A stretch of 64,000 bases of DNA from Oscillospiraceae bacterium (GCA_015066045.1 SVPD01000001.1:62001-126000), one strand, 5' to 3'; shown: positions 19,143 to 28,931, counted from the first letter of the stretch. Notes: generated by a model not told the origin, from the sequence alone. Numbers and translations: made by a program.

Positions 19143-22100
19143 ATGAACAAGGACAAAAAAATCTATACCATTGCTACGGCACATCTCGACACAGTGTGGA
19201 ACTGGGATTTTGAGCATGTAATCAAAGTGTGCATCCCTGCCACTCTTGACGAAAATTTCAAACATTTCGAGCAGTATCCCGAGTATCAGTTTAACTTTGA
19301 GGGCTCCTACAGGTATGAGCTTATGGAGGAATACTATCCCGAAAAATTCGAGCAGCTCAGAAAATACATCGACGAGGGCAGATGGAATGTCACCGGCAGC
19401 AGCTTTGAAAACGGTGATGTTAACGTACCCTCACCGGAGGCTCTTTTCAGAAACATTCTCTACGGTAACAAATATTTCGAAAAGAAGTTCGGTAAAAAGA
19501 GCAATGATATTTTCCTGCCTGACTGCTTCGGCTTCGGTTGGGCTCTTCCCTCCATTATCGAGCACGCAGGCATCAAGGGCTTTTCTACCCAGAAGCTTTC
19601 ATGGGGCAGTGCCTACGGTATTCCCTTTGACATCGGCCGTTGGTACGGTGTAAACGGTAAATATGCTCTCGCTTCTCTTAATGCCAAATCATACTGCACT
19701 ACATTTAAAAAGGTACGCTCAAACGCCGGCCTTACCAAAAAGCTCGACAAAAACATCAAAGAATATGACCTTCCCGTTACCTTTGCCTATCACGGTGTAG
19801 GTGATGTGGGCGGCGCTCCGAAGGAGCGTTCAGTAAAAACTGTTTGCGAGGAAATCAGAAGCAACGATTCGTCGGATATCAAGGTTCTTTCTTCCTCTCC
19901 CTCACAGTTCTTTGACGACATTTCTTCTCTTTCACAGGCTGAAATCGAAAAGCTTCCCAAATGGGAAAACGAGCTTCTTATGACCGACCACGGTGTAGGC
20001 TCCTATGTTTCCCGTTCCTTCGGTAAAAGATTTAACCGCCGCAACGAGGAAATTGCAGATATGGCAGAGCGTATGGCCGTCGCTGCAGAGGCTCTCGTAG
20101 GTGCCGAATATCCCAGAACTGAAATCGACAAGGGCTGGAAAAGAACTCTCGCTCACACCTTCCACGACGATATCACGGGCACATCCGTAGAGAGAGTATA
20201 TCAGCGCTCATGGAACGATTATGTTCTCAGTGCAAATCAGCTTACAAACGCTTACGAGGGTGCTGCATCCGAAATAATCAAAAAAATGGACACCTCATGG
20301 ACAAAGGGCACTGCCATCGTCATAAACAATACGATTGAGCACGGCAGAATGGGCGATGTTGACATTATAATCGATGCGGGCGAAAAGGAATATGTCCGTG
20401 TATTCGATAAAAACGGTAAAGAGATTCCCTCTCAGGTAAATTACATCAAGGACGGCAAAATGTCCGTCAGTGTGGCAGATTACATTCCCGCTCTCGGCTT
20501 TAAGGTGCTTGATATCGTAGAAAGCGATGTACCCTGTAAAATCAATACGGGACTTCGCTGCTCAGGCCGTTCAATCGAAAACTTCAAATATATCGTAACG
20601 GTTAATTCCGACGGTGACATTTCTTCCATCATTGACAAGACACTCGATGACACTGAAATCCTCAAAAAGCCCATCAGATTTGAGCTTAATAAATATGACG
20701 GTGCCGGTGAGTATGCTGCTTGGGAGTTAAGATATAAAGAGGTTTGCAAATATCCGTGGGAGTTTGCAGGCAAGGGCAAATGCACTCTTATCGAAAAAGG
20801 TCCCGTAAGAGTAACTCTTAAGGTGGAGCAGAAGGTAAACAGATCATTCTTTACATATTATGTTTCTCTTGTAGCAGGCTGTCCTTACGTGACAGTACGT
20901 AATGAGGTGGAATGGAGAGAATTCAGAAGAACACTTCATAACGGCTTCTACTTCAATGTATCAAATAAAAAGGCTACCTTTGACCTCGGCCTCGGTGCCA
21001 TCAAAAGAGAAAAGGCAAACAAAAAGCTTTATGAGGTGCCTGCACAGAAATGGGCAGATATTACCGACAAGTCAGGCGTTTACGGTGTTTCCGTATTCAG
21101 TGACTCGAAATACGGCTGGATAATGAAGGATGAAAAGAGCCTTCGTCTGACAGTTCTTCACACACCCAAGCAGTATTACAGACACGACAGTGTTCAGGGT
21201 ATGATGGACTTCGGTCTGAACAGATACGGCTATGCTATTTATTCTCACAAGGGTGAATATGACAACGGCACTCAGCTTAATGCCCGCTTCTTCAATCAGC
21301 CCCTTACTGTTTTCGTGACCAATAACCACACCGGTGCTATTGCCGGCGAATATTCCTTCGGTGCTATCAATGATAAGGATGTTATCCTCCGTGCTATTAA
21401 AAAATCAGAGGCTGACGACTGCATCATCGTAAGATTTAACGAGGGCGCTAACAAGAGAGTAAGAGGCGTAGAGTTTACTCTCGGTAAGGGTATCGCCACC
21501 GCTAAGGCAGTTAACGGTATGGAAGAAGATATCGGTCCTGCTACCGTCGTGGACGGAAAGCTCGTATTCGACCTTGATCCCTATGAGGTAAAGAGCTTTG
21601 CTATTACTCTTAAGAGCTGCAAGGTTGCAGATAAGAAGGCCGCTTCAAAGATTGAGCTTCCCTATAATATTGATGTAGTGACCTTTAACCATAACAGAGA
21701 TACTACCGCCATTCCCACAGTCAATGTTTCAATTCCCGGTGAGCTTGTTCCCAAAACAATCGAGTGCGCCGGTGTTAAATTCGAAACAGGAGACATCTGG
21801 GGCGAGGGTAATAACGCTCTTATCTGCGCAGGTCAGCAGATTAATGTCTACGGCAAAAAGCTTTATTTCGTAGGTGCTTCACTTTACGGAGACAAGGTTT
21901 ACGAATTCAAGGTTGACGATGCGACGGTTCCCGTGAAGGTTCAGTCAATCAATGAAAGAATCGGTAAATGGGACCTCTATAACCTTGCAGAGGTTGCGAA
22001 TATAAAAACTGACAGACTTGCCATAGAGTATACCCACACTCATTCTCCGCAGGGTGATAATGTAGCTGCTCAGATTTACTTCTTTATGTATGAAATCGAT

Positions 22101-22313
22101 ACTGCAGGTGCATCCGTAGTGACTCTTCCTGAGGATAACGGACTCATTATTCTCGCTGCTTCACAGAGCAATGAGGAGGATTATGCTAAGCTTGAAACTG
22201 CTCTTTACGACAGAGTAAGCGGCAGAAAATTCGACTATCAGATGACTCGCAGGGAAAAGAAGCATCATAAAAAGCAGATGAAAAAATGGAATAAGACTGC
22301 TAACAAATCATAA
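19143..22313 (+). CDS. Glycoside hydrolase family 38 (alpha-mannosidase-like)
   Basis: ATAHLDTVWNWDFE, FLPDCFGFGWALPSIIEHAGIKGFSTQK, HTFHDDITGTS motifs. Confidence 0.85.
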   Translation: MNKDKKIYTIATAHLDTVWNWDFEHVIKVCIPATLDENFKHFEQYPEYQFNFEGSYRYELMEEYYPEKFEQLRKYIDEGRWNVTGSSFENGDVNVPSPEALFRNILYGNKYFEKKFGKKSNDIFLPDCFGFGWALPSIIEHAGIKGFSTQKLSWGSAYGIPFDIGRWYGVNGKYALASLNAKSYCTTFKKVRSNAGLTKKLDKNIKEYDLPVTFAYHGVGDVGGAPKERSVKTVCEEIRSNDSSDIKVLSSSPSQFFDDISSLSQAEIEKLPKWENELLMTDHGVGSYVSRSFGKRFNRRNEEIADMAERMAVAAEALVGAEYPRTEIDKGWKRTLAHTFHDDITGTSVERVYQRSWNDYVLSANQLTNAYEGAASEIIKKMDTSWTKGTAIVINNTIEHGRMGDVDIIIDAGEKEYVRVFDKNGKEIPSQVNYIKDGKMSVSVADYIPALGFKVLDIVESDVPCKINTGLRCSGRSIENFKYIVTVNSDGDISSIIDKTLDDTEILKKPIRFELNKYDGAGEYAAWELRYKEVCKYPWEFAGKGKCTLIEKGPVRVTLKVEQKVNRSFFTYYVSLVAGCPYVTVRNEVEWREFRRTLHNGFYFNVSNKKATFDLGLGAIKREKANKKLYEVPAQKWADITDKSGVYGVSVFSDSKYGWIMKDEKSLRLTVLHTPKQYYRHDSVQGMMDFGLNRYGYAIYSHKGEYDNGTQLNARFFNQPLTVFVTNNHTGAIAGEYSFGAINDKDVILRAIKKSEADDCIIVRFNEGANKRVRGVEFTLGKGIATAKAVNGMEEDIGPATVVDGKLVFDLDPYEVKSFAITLKSCKVADKKAASKIELPYNIDVVTFNHNRDTTAIPTVNVSIPGELVPKTIECAGVKFETGDIWGEGNNALICAGQQINVYGKKLYFVGASLYGDKVYEFKVDDATVPVKVQSINERIGKWDLYNLAEVANIKTDRLAIEYTHTHSPQGDNVAAQIYFFMYEIDTAGASVVTLPEDNGLIILAASQSNEEDYAKLETALYDRVSGRKFDYQMTRREKKHHKKQMKKWNKTANKS

Positions 22314-22318
22314 AAATT

Positions 22319-22346
22319 TCAATCCCTGCTTATCGGCAGGGATTGT
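22319..22346 (+). terminator. Hairpin between GH38 gene and PHP gene (weak terminator)
   Basis: AATCCCTGC-TTATCG-GCAGGGATT. Confidence 0.5.
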
Positions 22347-22366
22347 TGGTTGAAAAGGTTGATTGT

Positions 22367-23194
22367 ATGGGTATTTTAAAAACAAACTGTCATACTCACA
22401 CTGATTACTGCGACGGCAAAAATACTGCCCGTGAAATGATAGAGGCAGCCATCGGAAAGGGTTTTACCACACTCGGCTTTTCGGGGCATATTCCTATGAA
22501 TTTTGTCAGTGGATGGGCTATGACACAGGATAATCTTGATAAATATTATGCTGAAATCAGAGCACTTAAGGATGAATATGCAGACAGAATAGAAATTCTC
22601 TGCGGAATAGAGCTTGATTCGGATTATGAGCTGAATAAGGACTACGGTTTCGACTATGTTCTTTCCTCGGTACATCAGATACACGGCAAAGATAGAATTT
22701 ATGCCATTGACTATACTGCCGAAGAGCTTACCGAGGCAGTCAACACTGTATATAACGGTGATTGGAACGAAATGGCAGAGGAGTATTTCAGAACTCTTGC
22801 CAACTTGGTTGTTTCAGAGAAAACAGATGTGGTAGGTCATTATGATCTTATAACGAAATTCAATAAGAACTTCCTGCTTTTCGACGAGAATAACCCTGAT
22901 TATCAGAAAAGTGCCCTCAGATGGGTGGATTACATTATTGATAATAAGCCCGACATAGTTTTTGAGGTTAACACGGGAGCTATGTTCCGCTGCGGTAATG
23001 AGACTCCTTATCCGGCCGCCTTTATCCTTAAAAGAATAGGGGAGAGAGGGGTAAGAGTTACGGTGTCGAGTGATGCACACTGTACGCAGGCTCTTGATTA
23101 TATGTTTGATGAAGCTAAAAAATACTGTAAGGAATGCGGCATTGACAGTGTGTGGCATCTTACTAAAAACGGCTTTACCGAAGAAAAAATATAG
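22367..23194 (+). CDS. Histidinol-phosphatase (PHP family)
   Basis: NCHTHTDYCDG, GFSGHIP, SSDAH motifs. Confidence 0.85.
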   Translation: MGILKTNCHTHTDYCDGKNTAREMIEAAIGKGFTTLGFSGHIPMNFVSGWAMTQDNLDKYYAEIRALKDEYADRIEILCGIELDSDYELNKDYGFDYVLSSVHQIHGKDRIYAIDYTAEELTEAVNTVYNGDWNEMAEEYFRTLANLVVSEKTDVVGHYDLITKFNKNFLLFDENNPDYQKSALRWVDYIIDNKPDIVFEVNTGAMFRCGNETPYPAAFILKRIGERGVRVTVSSDAHCTQALDYMFDEAKKYCKECGIDSVWHLTKNGFTEEKI

Positions 23195-23261
23195 AAAATT
23201 CCCTTTGAATATTGACATTGACCGAGTAAAATATTAAAATATAGACAGTTAATTCAGTGAG

Positions 23262-23585
23262 GTGTTTTTTATGAATAAAGACGAAGAGCTTTATATGGAA
23301 GATATTGTAACCGTTATTGACGATGACGGTGTAGAGCATCTGTTTGAGGAAATCGACAGAGTCGAAACTGAGGATGGCAACCGCTATGTTGCTCTTCTTC
23401 CCGTATATGACGATGAGACGGAAATACTTGATGATGACGGCGAGGTGCTTATCCTTAAGGTAATCGAAGAGGACGGAGAAACCTATCTCGTTCAGATCGA
23501 GGATGAAAAGGAATTTAACGAAATCGGTAACATCATCGAGGACAGACTCATCGAAAAATACGAAGCAGAGGATACTGCTGAATAA
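23262..23585 (+). CDS. DUF1292-type acidic protein
   Basis: Short acidic protein with the VTVIDDDGVEHLFEEID / YVALLP / ILKVIEEDGE pattern. Confidence 0.75.
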   Translation: MFFMNKDEELYMEDIVTVIDDDGVEHLFEEIDRVETEDGNRYVALLPVYDDETEILDDDGEVLILKVIEEDGETYLVQIEDEKEFNEIGNIIEDRLIEKYEAEDTAE

Positions 23586-23826
23586 ATCCGGATAAACTGA
23601 ATAGAATAATAATATCCTGCTTTGTTCGATAATTATGATAGTTATAACCCAACACGTAACTAAACGGAGAGATGCTTTGTCAGCGGATTGCAGACCTCCC
23701 GCTTTCGGGCGGACGAAGGGAGCGTGAACCTGACTCGCTATCACCACCCTGCTTTTGAGCAGGTTATACACATCATTTCCGGCAGAGCGGGATATGTTAT
23801 GGCTCTTTTTGAGTCTACATATTTTT

Positions 23827-23911
23827 GCGGGTATGGTGAAATTGGCATACACGCAAGATTTAGGTTCTTGTGTCGCAAGACGTGCAGGTTCGACCCCTGT
23901 TACCCGCACCA
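23827..23911 (+). tRNA. tRNA-Leu (anticodon TAG)
   Basis: Acceptor GCGGGTA/TACCCGC, anticodon loop in CAAGA-TTTAGGT-TCTTG, long variable arm, TTCGACC T-loop, encoded CCA. Confidence 0.92.
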
Positions 23912-23914
23912 AAG

Positions 23915-23946
23915 GATTCCTGTTCGAAAGAACGGGAATCTTTTTA
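23915..23946 (+). terminator. Terminator after tRNA-Leu
   Basis: GATTCCTGTTC-GAAA-GAACGGGAATC-TTTTT. Confidence 0.85.
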
Positions 23947-24126
23947 TCTGAGCCGTCAGTCTGCATATTATCAACTCAAGCTTGCTGCCCTTCGATAAAA
24001 GCGAAACCGTATCATTGCGTTTTTACGGCAGATGTGATACTATTATTCAGCATCAGTTTATATTTATAAAATATCTTTTTCCGTTTCTGTATCAAACGGT
24101 ACACTTTATCTGATTTGGAGGTACTT

Positions 24127-24482
24127 ATGAAAGGAAAAAGAGTTTTTTACAGTGAGTCAGCATATTTTATCGGAATTGCGGTTCTGGCTTTGGGAACTGC
24201 ATTTATGGAAAAAGCGAACTTTGGTATGTCTATGGTTGTGGCTCCGGTCTATCTCGTACATCTGAAAGTGTCGGAATATATGCCGTAACGGTATATGATT
24301 GCTGCAACTATGTGCTCGCCGTTGCCTTATCGCTATGCTTTTTCGGTTCTTTTGTGGGAGTGAAATGGGGTACGATTGCCTGTGCGGCTATCAATGGCCG
24401 GCTGATAGGAAAAATCTGTGATTTTTTAGAAAAGAAATTCAATTTTAAAGATGCTCTTTCTTTGAGAGAAAAAATAATGTAA
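24127..24482 (+). pseudogene. Remnant of a multi-TM membrane protein (YitT/YczE/DUF6198-like), internally deleted and frameshifted
   Basis: 5' part MKGKRVFYSESAYFIGIAVLALGTAFMEKANFGMSMVVAPVYLVHLKVSEYMP* and 3' part VLAVALSLCFFGSFVGVKWGTIACAAINGRLIGKICDFLEKKFNF lie in different frames; GGAGG RBS retained. Confidence 0.65.
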
Positions 24483-24664
24483 TTCCGATTGACAGAGCTA
24501 TTGACATTTTTAACAGTAAACTTAAGGGGGTATAAAAAGCAAAGTTTTTTATAGCTCCTTTCTTTAATTTTACGAGTAATAGCGCTATATTTGTTTTCTT
24601 GACTTTTTTATAAAAATGTTATAAAATATCATAACGTTAAAAAACAAGCTCGGAGGAAAATCCA

Positions 24665-26482
24665 ATGACTGAAAATAAAAAATACTGTATGGGCTGCATG
24701 AAGGAAATCGATATTGATGCTTCTGTCTGCCCCCATTGCTACTATAACGAGGAGTCAGTTCAGCATTATCCCTGTCTGCCGAAGGGTACACTTATCGCTG
24801 AGCGTTATATTTCAGGCAGAGCCATTTCTATGACAAATGACTCCATAACCTATATCGGAATCGATACTCAGACAGAGGAGACCGTTTCCGTACACGAGTT
24901 TTTCCCTGCCAAAATAGCTGAGAGAGCAGCAGACGGATGTGAAGTCAATGTAAAGCTCGGCTATGACGATATTTTCGGCTCGTGTGTACAGAGCTTTATT
25001 TCTATGTGGAAGGCTATCGGCTCCGTCAAGGGCGAGATTTCGCTTCCTACGGTCCGTAATATTCTCGATTTTAACGGTACTGTTTATGCTATCTGCAAAT
25101 ATTCAGACAGTATTACCCTTAAATCCTATTTCGAGGAGACCAGAAAGCCTTTGCCCTGGCAGAAGGCTCATTCTGCATTCAAGAGCATCTTTTCAGCTCT
25201 CGATAAGCTTCACGGCGCCGGTGTTATACACGGCAGCATTTCACCCTCCAGTGTTCACGTCGGTTCAGACGGCAAGCTTCATCTTACTGCTTTCTCCATT
25301 CCCGAATGCCGTTCGCAGAATGAGTATCTCGCTGCGGCTCCCATAAACGGTTTTTCTGCGCTCGAGCTTTACGGCGAAAACAGAGTGGCGGAAACGGGAA
25401 GTGATGTTTATTCGCTGATGGCACTTATTTATTACTGCGTAACGGGTATGGTGCCTCCCAAGGCAACCGACAGAGCCGTAAAGGACGATATGGTGATTCC
25501 CTCCTCGGTTGCTGCTTCACTGCCTAAAAAGGTGGTTACGGCCTTTATCAGAGGTCTTGCCGTAGCTCCGGAAAACAGAGTAAGATCGGTAGCCGAGCTC
25601 AGCTCTGTGGTTTATGCTTCCGATGCACCCGTCGGTGCAGCACGTAACAGGCAGACTGCGACTCCGGCTAAAAGAAATGCTCAGCCTGTAAAGACAAATA
25701 CTTCGGCAGCCAATAAGTCTGCTGCGGATAAAAAGAAGAAAAAGAGTAAGGACTCATCTCTTGCAGTTCTTGCTTTGGGTACATTTACGGCAGTGGTCGT
25801 TATATGTATGATTGTTTTCTGCGTTCTTTACACTACTGTCCTTTATAAAAACTACGATGTGCCTGTTTTGAACGATGCTTTTGCCTCCTTTGATTTTCTT
25901 CCTATGAATCAGGGAAGCAGCGGTGACGATACCACTCTTCCCGCTGAAACCACACAGGCTCCCGTAGCCGAAAACAGATATGTTACCGTGCCGGATTTCA
26001 CGGCCCATACATATGACAGTATCACCACAAACTCTACCTTCACTCAGAATTTCAAAATGGAGTTCACCTTTGAATATAATGATAAGGTGGCCAAAAATGC
26101 CGTTATAAGTCAGGATCTTGTCAAGGGTGAAAGTGTACTTGCAGGCACTACGGTAAAGCTTGTTATCAGCCGAGGGGCCGAAAAAATAGAGCTTCCCGAG
26201 GTAATCGGTCTGCAGTATTCGGATGCTGAATCCGAGCTTAAGGATAAGGGCTTCAAGGTTAAAAAGGTTCTGCTCGAAAATGACGGTACTCACACAGAGG
26301 GTATAGTCGAAATGACTGACCTTGTGGCAGGTCTCGAGTTTGATAAGGGGACTGAGATTATTCTTTCCGTATGGGATGAATATGAGGAGGAAACCACCGA
26401 GGAGACCACGAAGAAGGAAAAGAAGAATAAGGATAAGAAAAGCGATAAGAAAACGACAGAAAAGAAAAATGACAGTGAATAA
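24665..26482 (+). CDS. Zinc-ribbon / pseudokinase / TM / PASTA-domain protein
   Basis: CMGC-CPHC zinc ribbon; Ser/Thr-kinase-like fold (LHGAGVIHGSISPSSVHV, SDVYSLMALIYYCVTG); TM segment; two PASTA repeats (VPDFTAHTYDSI..., LPEVIGLQYSDAESELKDKGF); acidic/basic tail. Confidence 0.8.
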   Translation: MTENKKYCMGCMKEIDIDASVCPHCYYNEESVQHYPCLPKGTLIAERYISGRAISMTNDSITYIGIDTQTEETVSVHEFFPAKIAERAADGCEVNVKLGYDDIFGSCVQSFISMWKAIGSVKGEISLPTVRNILDFNGTVYAICKYSDSITLKSYFEETRKPLPWQKAHSAFKSIFSALDKLHGAGVIHGSISPSSVHVGSDGKLHLTAFSIPECRSQNEYLAAAPINGFSALELYGENRVAETGSDVYSLMALIYYCVTGMVPPKATDRAVKDDMVIPSSVAASLPKKVVTAFIRGLAVAPENRVRSVAELSSVVYASDAPVGAARNRQTATPAKRNAQPVKTNTSAANKSAADKKKKKSKDSSLAVLALGTFTAVVVICMIVFCVLYTTVLYKNYDVPVLNDAFASFDFLPMNQGSSGDDTTLPAETTQAPVAENRYVTVPDFTAHTYDSITTNSTFTQNFKMEFTFEYNDKVAKNAVISQDLVKGESVLAGTTVKLVISRGAEKIELPEVIGLQYSDAESELKDKGFKVKKVLLENDGTHTEGIVEMTDLVAGLEFDKGTEIILSVWDEYEEETTEETTKKEKKNKDKKSDKKTTEKKNDSE

Positions 26483-26549
26483 TCCGTTATTTGTCTGCAT
26501 ATAATATTTTTAGAAGTAAAGAAAAATACAAAAAAATTTAAAAAAGGTA

Positions 26550-26578
26550 TTGACTTTCTCGGGTATATAGGTTATAAT
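26550..26578 (+). promoter_or_regulatory. Sigma-A promoter for tRNA-fMet
   Basis: TTGACT-17 nt-TATAAT. Confidence 0.8.
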
Positions 26579-26605
26579 GACTGAGCACTTGAGAGAGTGA
26601 TATAT

Positions 26606-26682
26606 CGCGGAGTGGAGCAACCCGGTAGCTCGTCGGGCTCATAACCCGGAGGTTGCAGGTTCAAATCCTGTCTCCGCAACCA
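26606..26682 (+). tRNA. Initiator tRNA-Met (CAT)
   Basis: CGCGGAG/CTCCGCA with C1:A72 mismatch, GGG/CCC in the anticodon stem (CGGGCTCATAACCCG), encoded CCA. Confidence 0.94.
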
Positions 26683-26683
26683 A

Positions 26684-26716
26684 AAATCCCTTGGACTTTA
26701 GTTCGAGGGATTTTCT
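26684..26716 (+). terminator. Terminator after tRNA-fMet
   Basis: AAAATCCCTTGGAC-TTTA-GTTCGAGGGATTTT. Confidence 0.8.
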
Positions 26717-26757
26717 TATAAGAAGCATTATTTTTTACATAAAAGGAGAAAAAGGCT

Positions 26758-27357
26758 ATGTCGTTTGAAAAAATGCATTCGGGTGAAATCTATGATCCCA
26801 ATGACAGTGATATTATGAGTGAGCAGGCTAAATGTCTCGAAAAGCTTTACGATTTCAATGCCACACGTCCGTGCGAGGGCGAAAAAAGACAAAAGCTTTT
26901 GAAAGAAATGTTTGCCGAGATTGGGGAGGACTGCTACATCGAACCGCCTCTCCATGCCAACTGGGCAGGAAAGCATGTCCATTTCGGTAATGGTGTTTAT
27001 GCGAACTTTAATCTCACCTGTGTGGACGATACTCATATTTATGTAGGCGACTGCACGATGTTTGCTCCTAATGTGGTTCTGGCCACTGCGGGGCATCCCA
27101 TTCTTCCCGAGCTTCGTGAAAAGGCCTATCAGTTCAATATGCCCATCCGTATCGGCAGAAACTGCTGGCTCGGTGCAGGCGTAATCGTAATGCCCGGTGT
27201 CACCATCGGTGATAACACTGTAATCGGTGCGGGAAGCGTGGTTACCAGAGATATACCTGCGAATGTGGTGGCAGTGGGTAACCCCTGTAAGGTGCTTCGT
27301 CCCATCGGTGAGAGAGACAAGGAATATTATTTCAAGGACAGAAAAATCAATCTTTAA
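26758..27357 (+). CDS. Maltose/galactoside O-acetyltransferase family (hexapeptide repeat)
   Basis: MHSGEIYDPNDSDI; hexapeptide repeats; NCWLGAGVIVMPGVTIGDNTVIGAGSVVTRDIP. Confidence 0.9.
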   Translation: MSFEKMHSGEIYDPNDSDIMSEQAKCLEKLYDFNATRPCEGEKRQKLLKEMFAEIGEDCYIEPPLHANWAGKHVHFGNGVYANFNLTCVDDTHIYVGDCTMFAPNVVLATAGHPILPELREKAYQFNMPIRIGRNCWLGAGVIVMPGVTIGDNTVIGAGSVVTRDIPANVVAVGNPCKVLRPIGERDKEYYFKDRKINL

Positions 27358-27371
27358 TTTGGGTGAATTGT

Positions 27372-28556
27372 ATGACAGATTTACTTCTTAAGGTTTTCGT
27401 AAAGGATACTGCCGATATGAAAAACGCTTCGGCAAGAGCATCTGTAGGTATGCTTTCCGGAGCGGTAGGTATAGTATGTAATATTTTACTTTTCGCACTT
27501 AAGCTTTTCATCGGTACGGTGGCAGGCTCGGTTTCGGTAACTGCCGACGCTATGAATAACCTTTCCGATGCTACGAGCTCGATAGTGACACTGATTGGCT
27601 TCCGTCTGGCGAAAATGCCTGCAGACGAGGACCACCCCTACGGTCACGCCCGCTACGAGTATCTTTCAGGTCTTGCCGTAGCGGCTATGATAATAGTTAT
27701 CGGCTTCGAGTTAGCTAAAACCTCTGTAGGAAAAATCATAGAGCCTTCCGCCGTAGAGCTTTCCGTACCCGCATGCATAGCTCTTGTCGGCTCGGTAGCC
27801 GTTAAGCTTTGGTTATGTATTTTTAACCGTAAGCTCGGTAAAACCATCAGCTCCTCTGCCTTGCTTGCGACCTCTGCTGACAGTCGTAACGATGCAGTAG
27901 CCACTACCGCCGTTCTTTTGGCCGGCATTACAGAGCTGGTATTTCATATTCAGATAGACGGCTTTATGGGACTTTTAGTCGCTCTGTTTATTCTTTACAG
28001 CGGCGTTACTCTTGCCAAGGATACAATCAGCCCTCTTCTGGGTGAAAATGCGAGTCCTGAGCTTAAGGAGCTTATAATAGGTGTAATGCGAACCTGTCCC
28101 GAGGTTCTGGGCTATCACGACCTTATGGTGCACGATTACGGCCCCGGTCAGCGCTTTGCCAGCATACACGTGGAGATGGACCATAAGGCAGATCCTCTTT
28201 ATTGTCATGAGCTTATAGACACTCTGGAGAGGAACTGTCTGGAGGAGCATAATATTCATCTGGTAATTCACTATGATCCGGTGGTAACGGGTGACGAGGA
28301 GCTCGACAGATTACGTCACATCGTTACTGAGCTTCTGCGGGCACAGGATGACAGAATTTCTATCCACGATTTCCGTATGGTAAAGGGCGAAAAGCAGACA
28401 AATCTTATTTTTGATATTGCACTTCCATCTGACCTGATGCCTAAAAGAAAAGAGGTTAAATCAAAGCTCGACAGTTGTCTGGCCGTTATCGATGATATGA
28501 CCTATTACACAGTAGTTGATTTCGATATGGTCACCTTCAATGAGGATTTACACTGA
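27372..28556 (+). CDS. Cation diffusion facilitator family transporter
   Basis: TADAMNNLSDATSSI, DEDHPYGHARYEY, SADSRNDAVATTAVL. Confidence 0.92.
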   Translation: MTDLLLKVFVKDTADMKNASARASVGMLSGAVGIVCNILLFALKLFIGTVAGSVSVTADAMNNLSDATSSIVTLIGFRLAKMPADEDHPYGHARYEYLSGLAVAAMIIVIGFELAKTSVGKIIEPSAVELSVPACIALVGSVAVKLWLCIFNRKLGKTISSSALLATSADSRNDAVATTAVLLAGITELVFHIQIDGFMGLLVALFILYSGVTLAKDTISPLLGENASPELKELIIGVMRTCPEVLGYHDLMVHDYGPGQRFASIHVEMDHKADPLYCHELIDTLERNCLEEHNIHLVIHYDPVVTGDEELDRLRHIVTELLRAQDDRISIHDFRMVKGEKQTNLIFDIALPSDLMPKRKEVKSKLDSCLAVIDDMTYYTVVDFDMVTFNEDLH

Positions 28557-28565
28557 GCATAAAAG

Positions 28566-28606
28566 AAAAAGACTGCATAAAGTGCGACACTTTATGCAGT
28601 CTTTTT
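28566..28606 (+). terminator. Strong intrinsic terminator (works on both strands by sequence)
   Basis: AAAAAGACTGCATAAAGTG-CGAC-ACTTTATGCAGTCTTTTT. Confidence 0.9.
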
Positions 28607-28650
28607 CTTAAGAGTTATATTGGAGTGAGAGAAAGGAAAAACAAATTTGC

Positions 28651-28899
28651 TCAGGCAGCATTGTCGGGTATTCTGCGTACGGATGCGACTCTGCTATGAG
28701 TATATGCTGCGTTTTTCTGCACGTTTTTATGTGTGCTTTTTGTGTATGATGCAGCTTTTACGCTTTTACCTGTTCTGCTTCTTTTAGCCTTAAGCTTTTC
28801 CTCGAGACGGATAAAATGCTTCTCGAAAAGTATCAGAATGAAAAGCACTGCTGCGAGTGTGAAATATACTGCTGAAAAATTACCTAATGTATTGAACAT
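28651..28899 (-). CDS. Small single-TM protein with basic cytoplasmic-type tail; candidate SOS-regulated protein
   Basis: 82 aa, TM FTLAAVLFILILF, RBS TAAGGAGGATATT, consensus promoter and LexA-like boxes upstream. Confidence 0.7.
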   Translation of the reverse strand: MFNTLGNFSAVYFTLAAVLFILILFEKHFIRLEEKLKAKRSRTGKSVKAASYTKSTHKNVQKNAAYTHSRVASVRRIPDNAA

Positions 28900-28918
28900 A
28901 ATTAATATCCTCCTTAAA

Positions 28919-28931
28919 CGAACATTCGTTC
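28919..28931 (-). promoter_or_regulatory. LexA/SOS-like box (downstream of -10)
   Basis: CGAACATTCGTTC = GAAC-N4-GTTC palindrome; reverse complement GAACGAATGTTC is 11/12 identical to the dinB box. Confidence 0.75.

Noticed and set aside
23915-23946. GTTC-GAAA-GAAC palindrome considered as a LexA box
   Set aside because: It is the loop region of the tRNA-Leu terminator and has reversed half-site orientation (GTTC...GAAC, not GAAC...GTTC).
23175-23966. 263-aa minus-strand ORF including VRVTGVEPARLATQEPKSCVYANFTIPA
   Set aside because: It runs antisense through tRNA-Leu, its terminator and the DUF1292 gene; the GVEPARLATQEPKSC stretch is the typical spurious translation of a tRNA-Leu complement.
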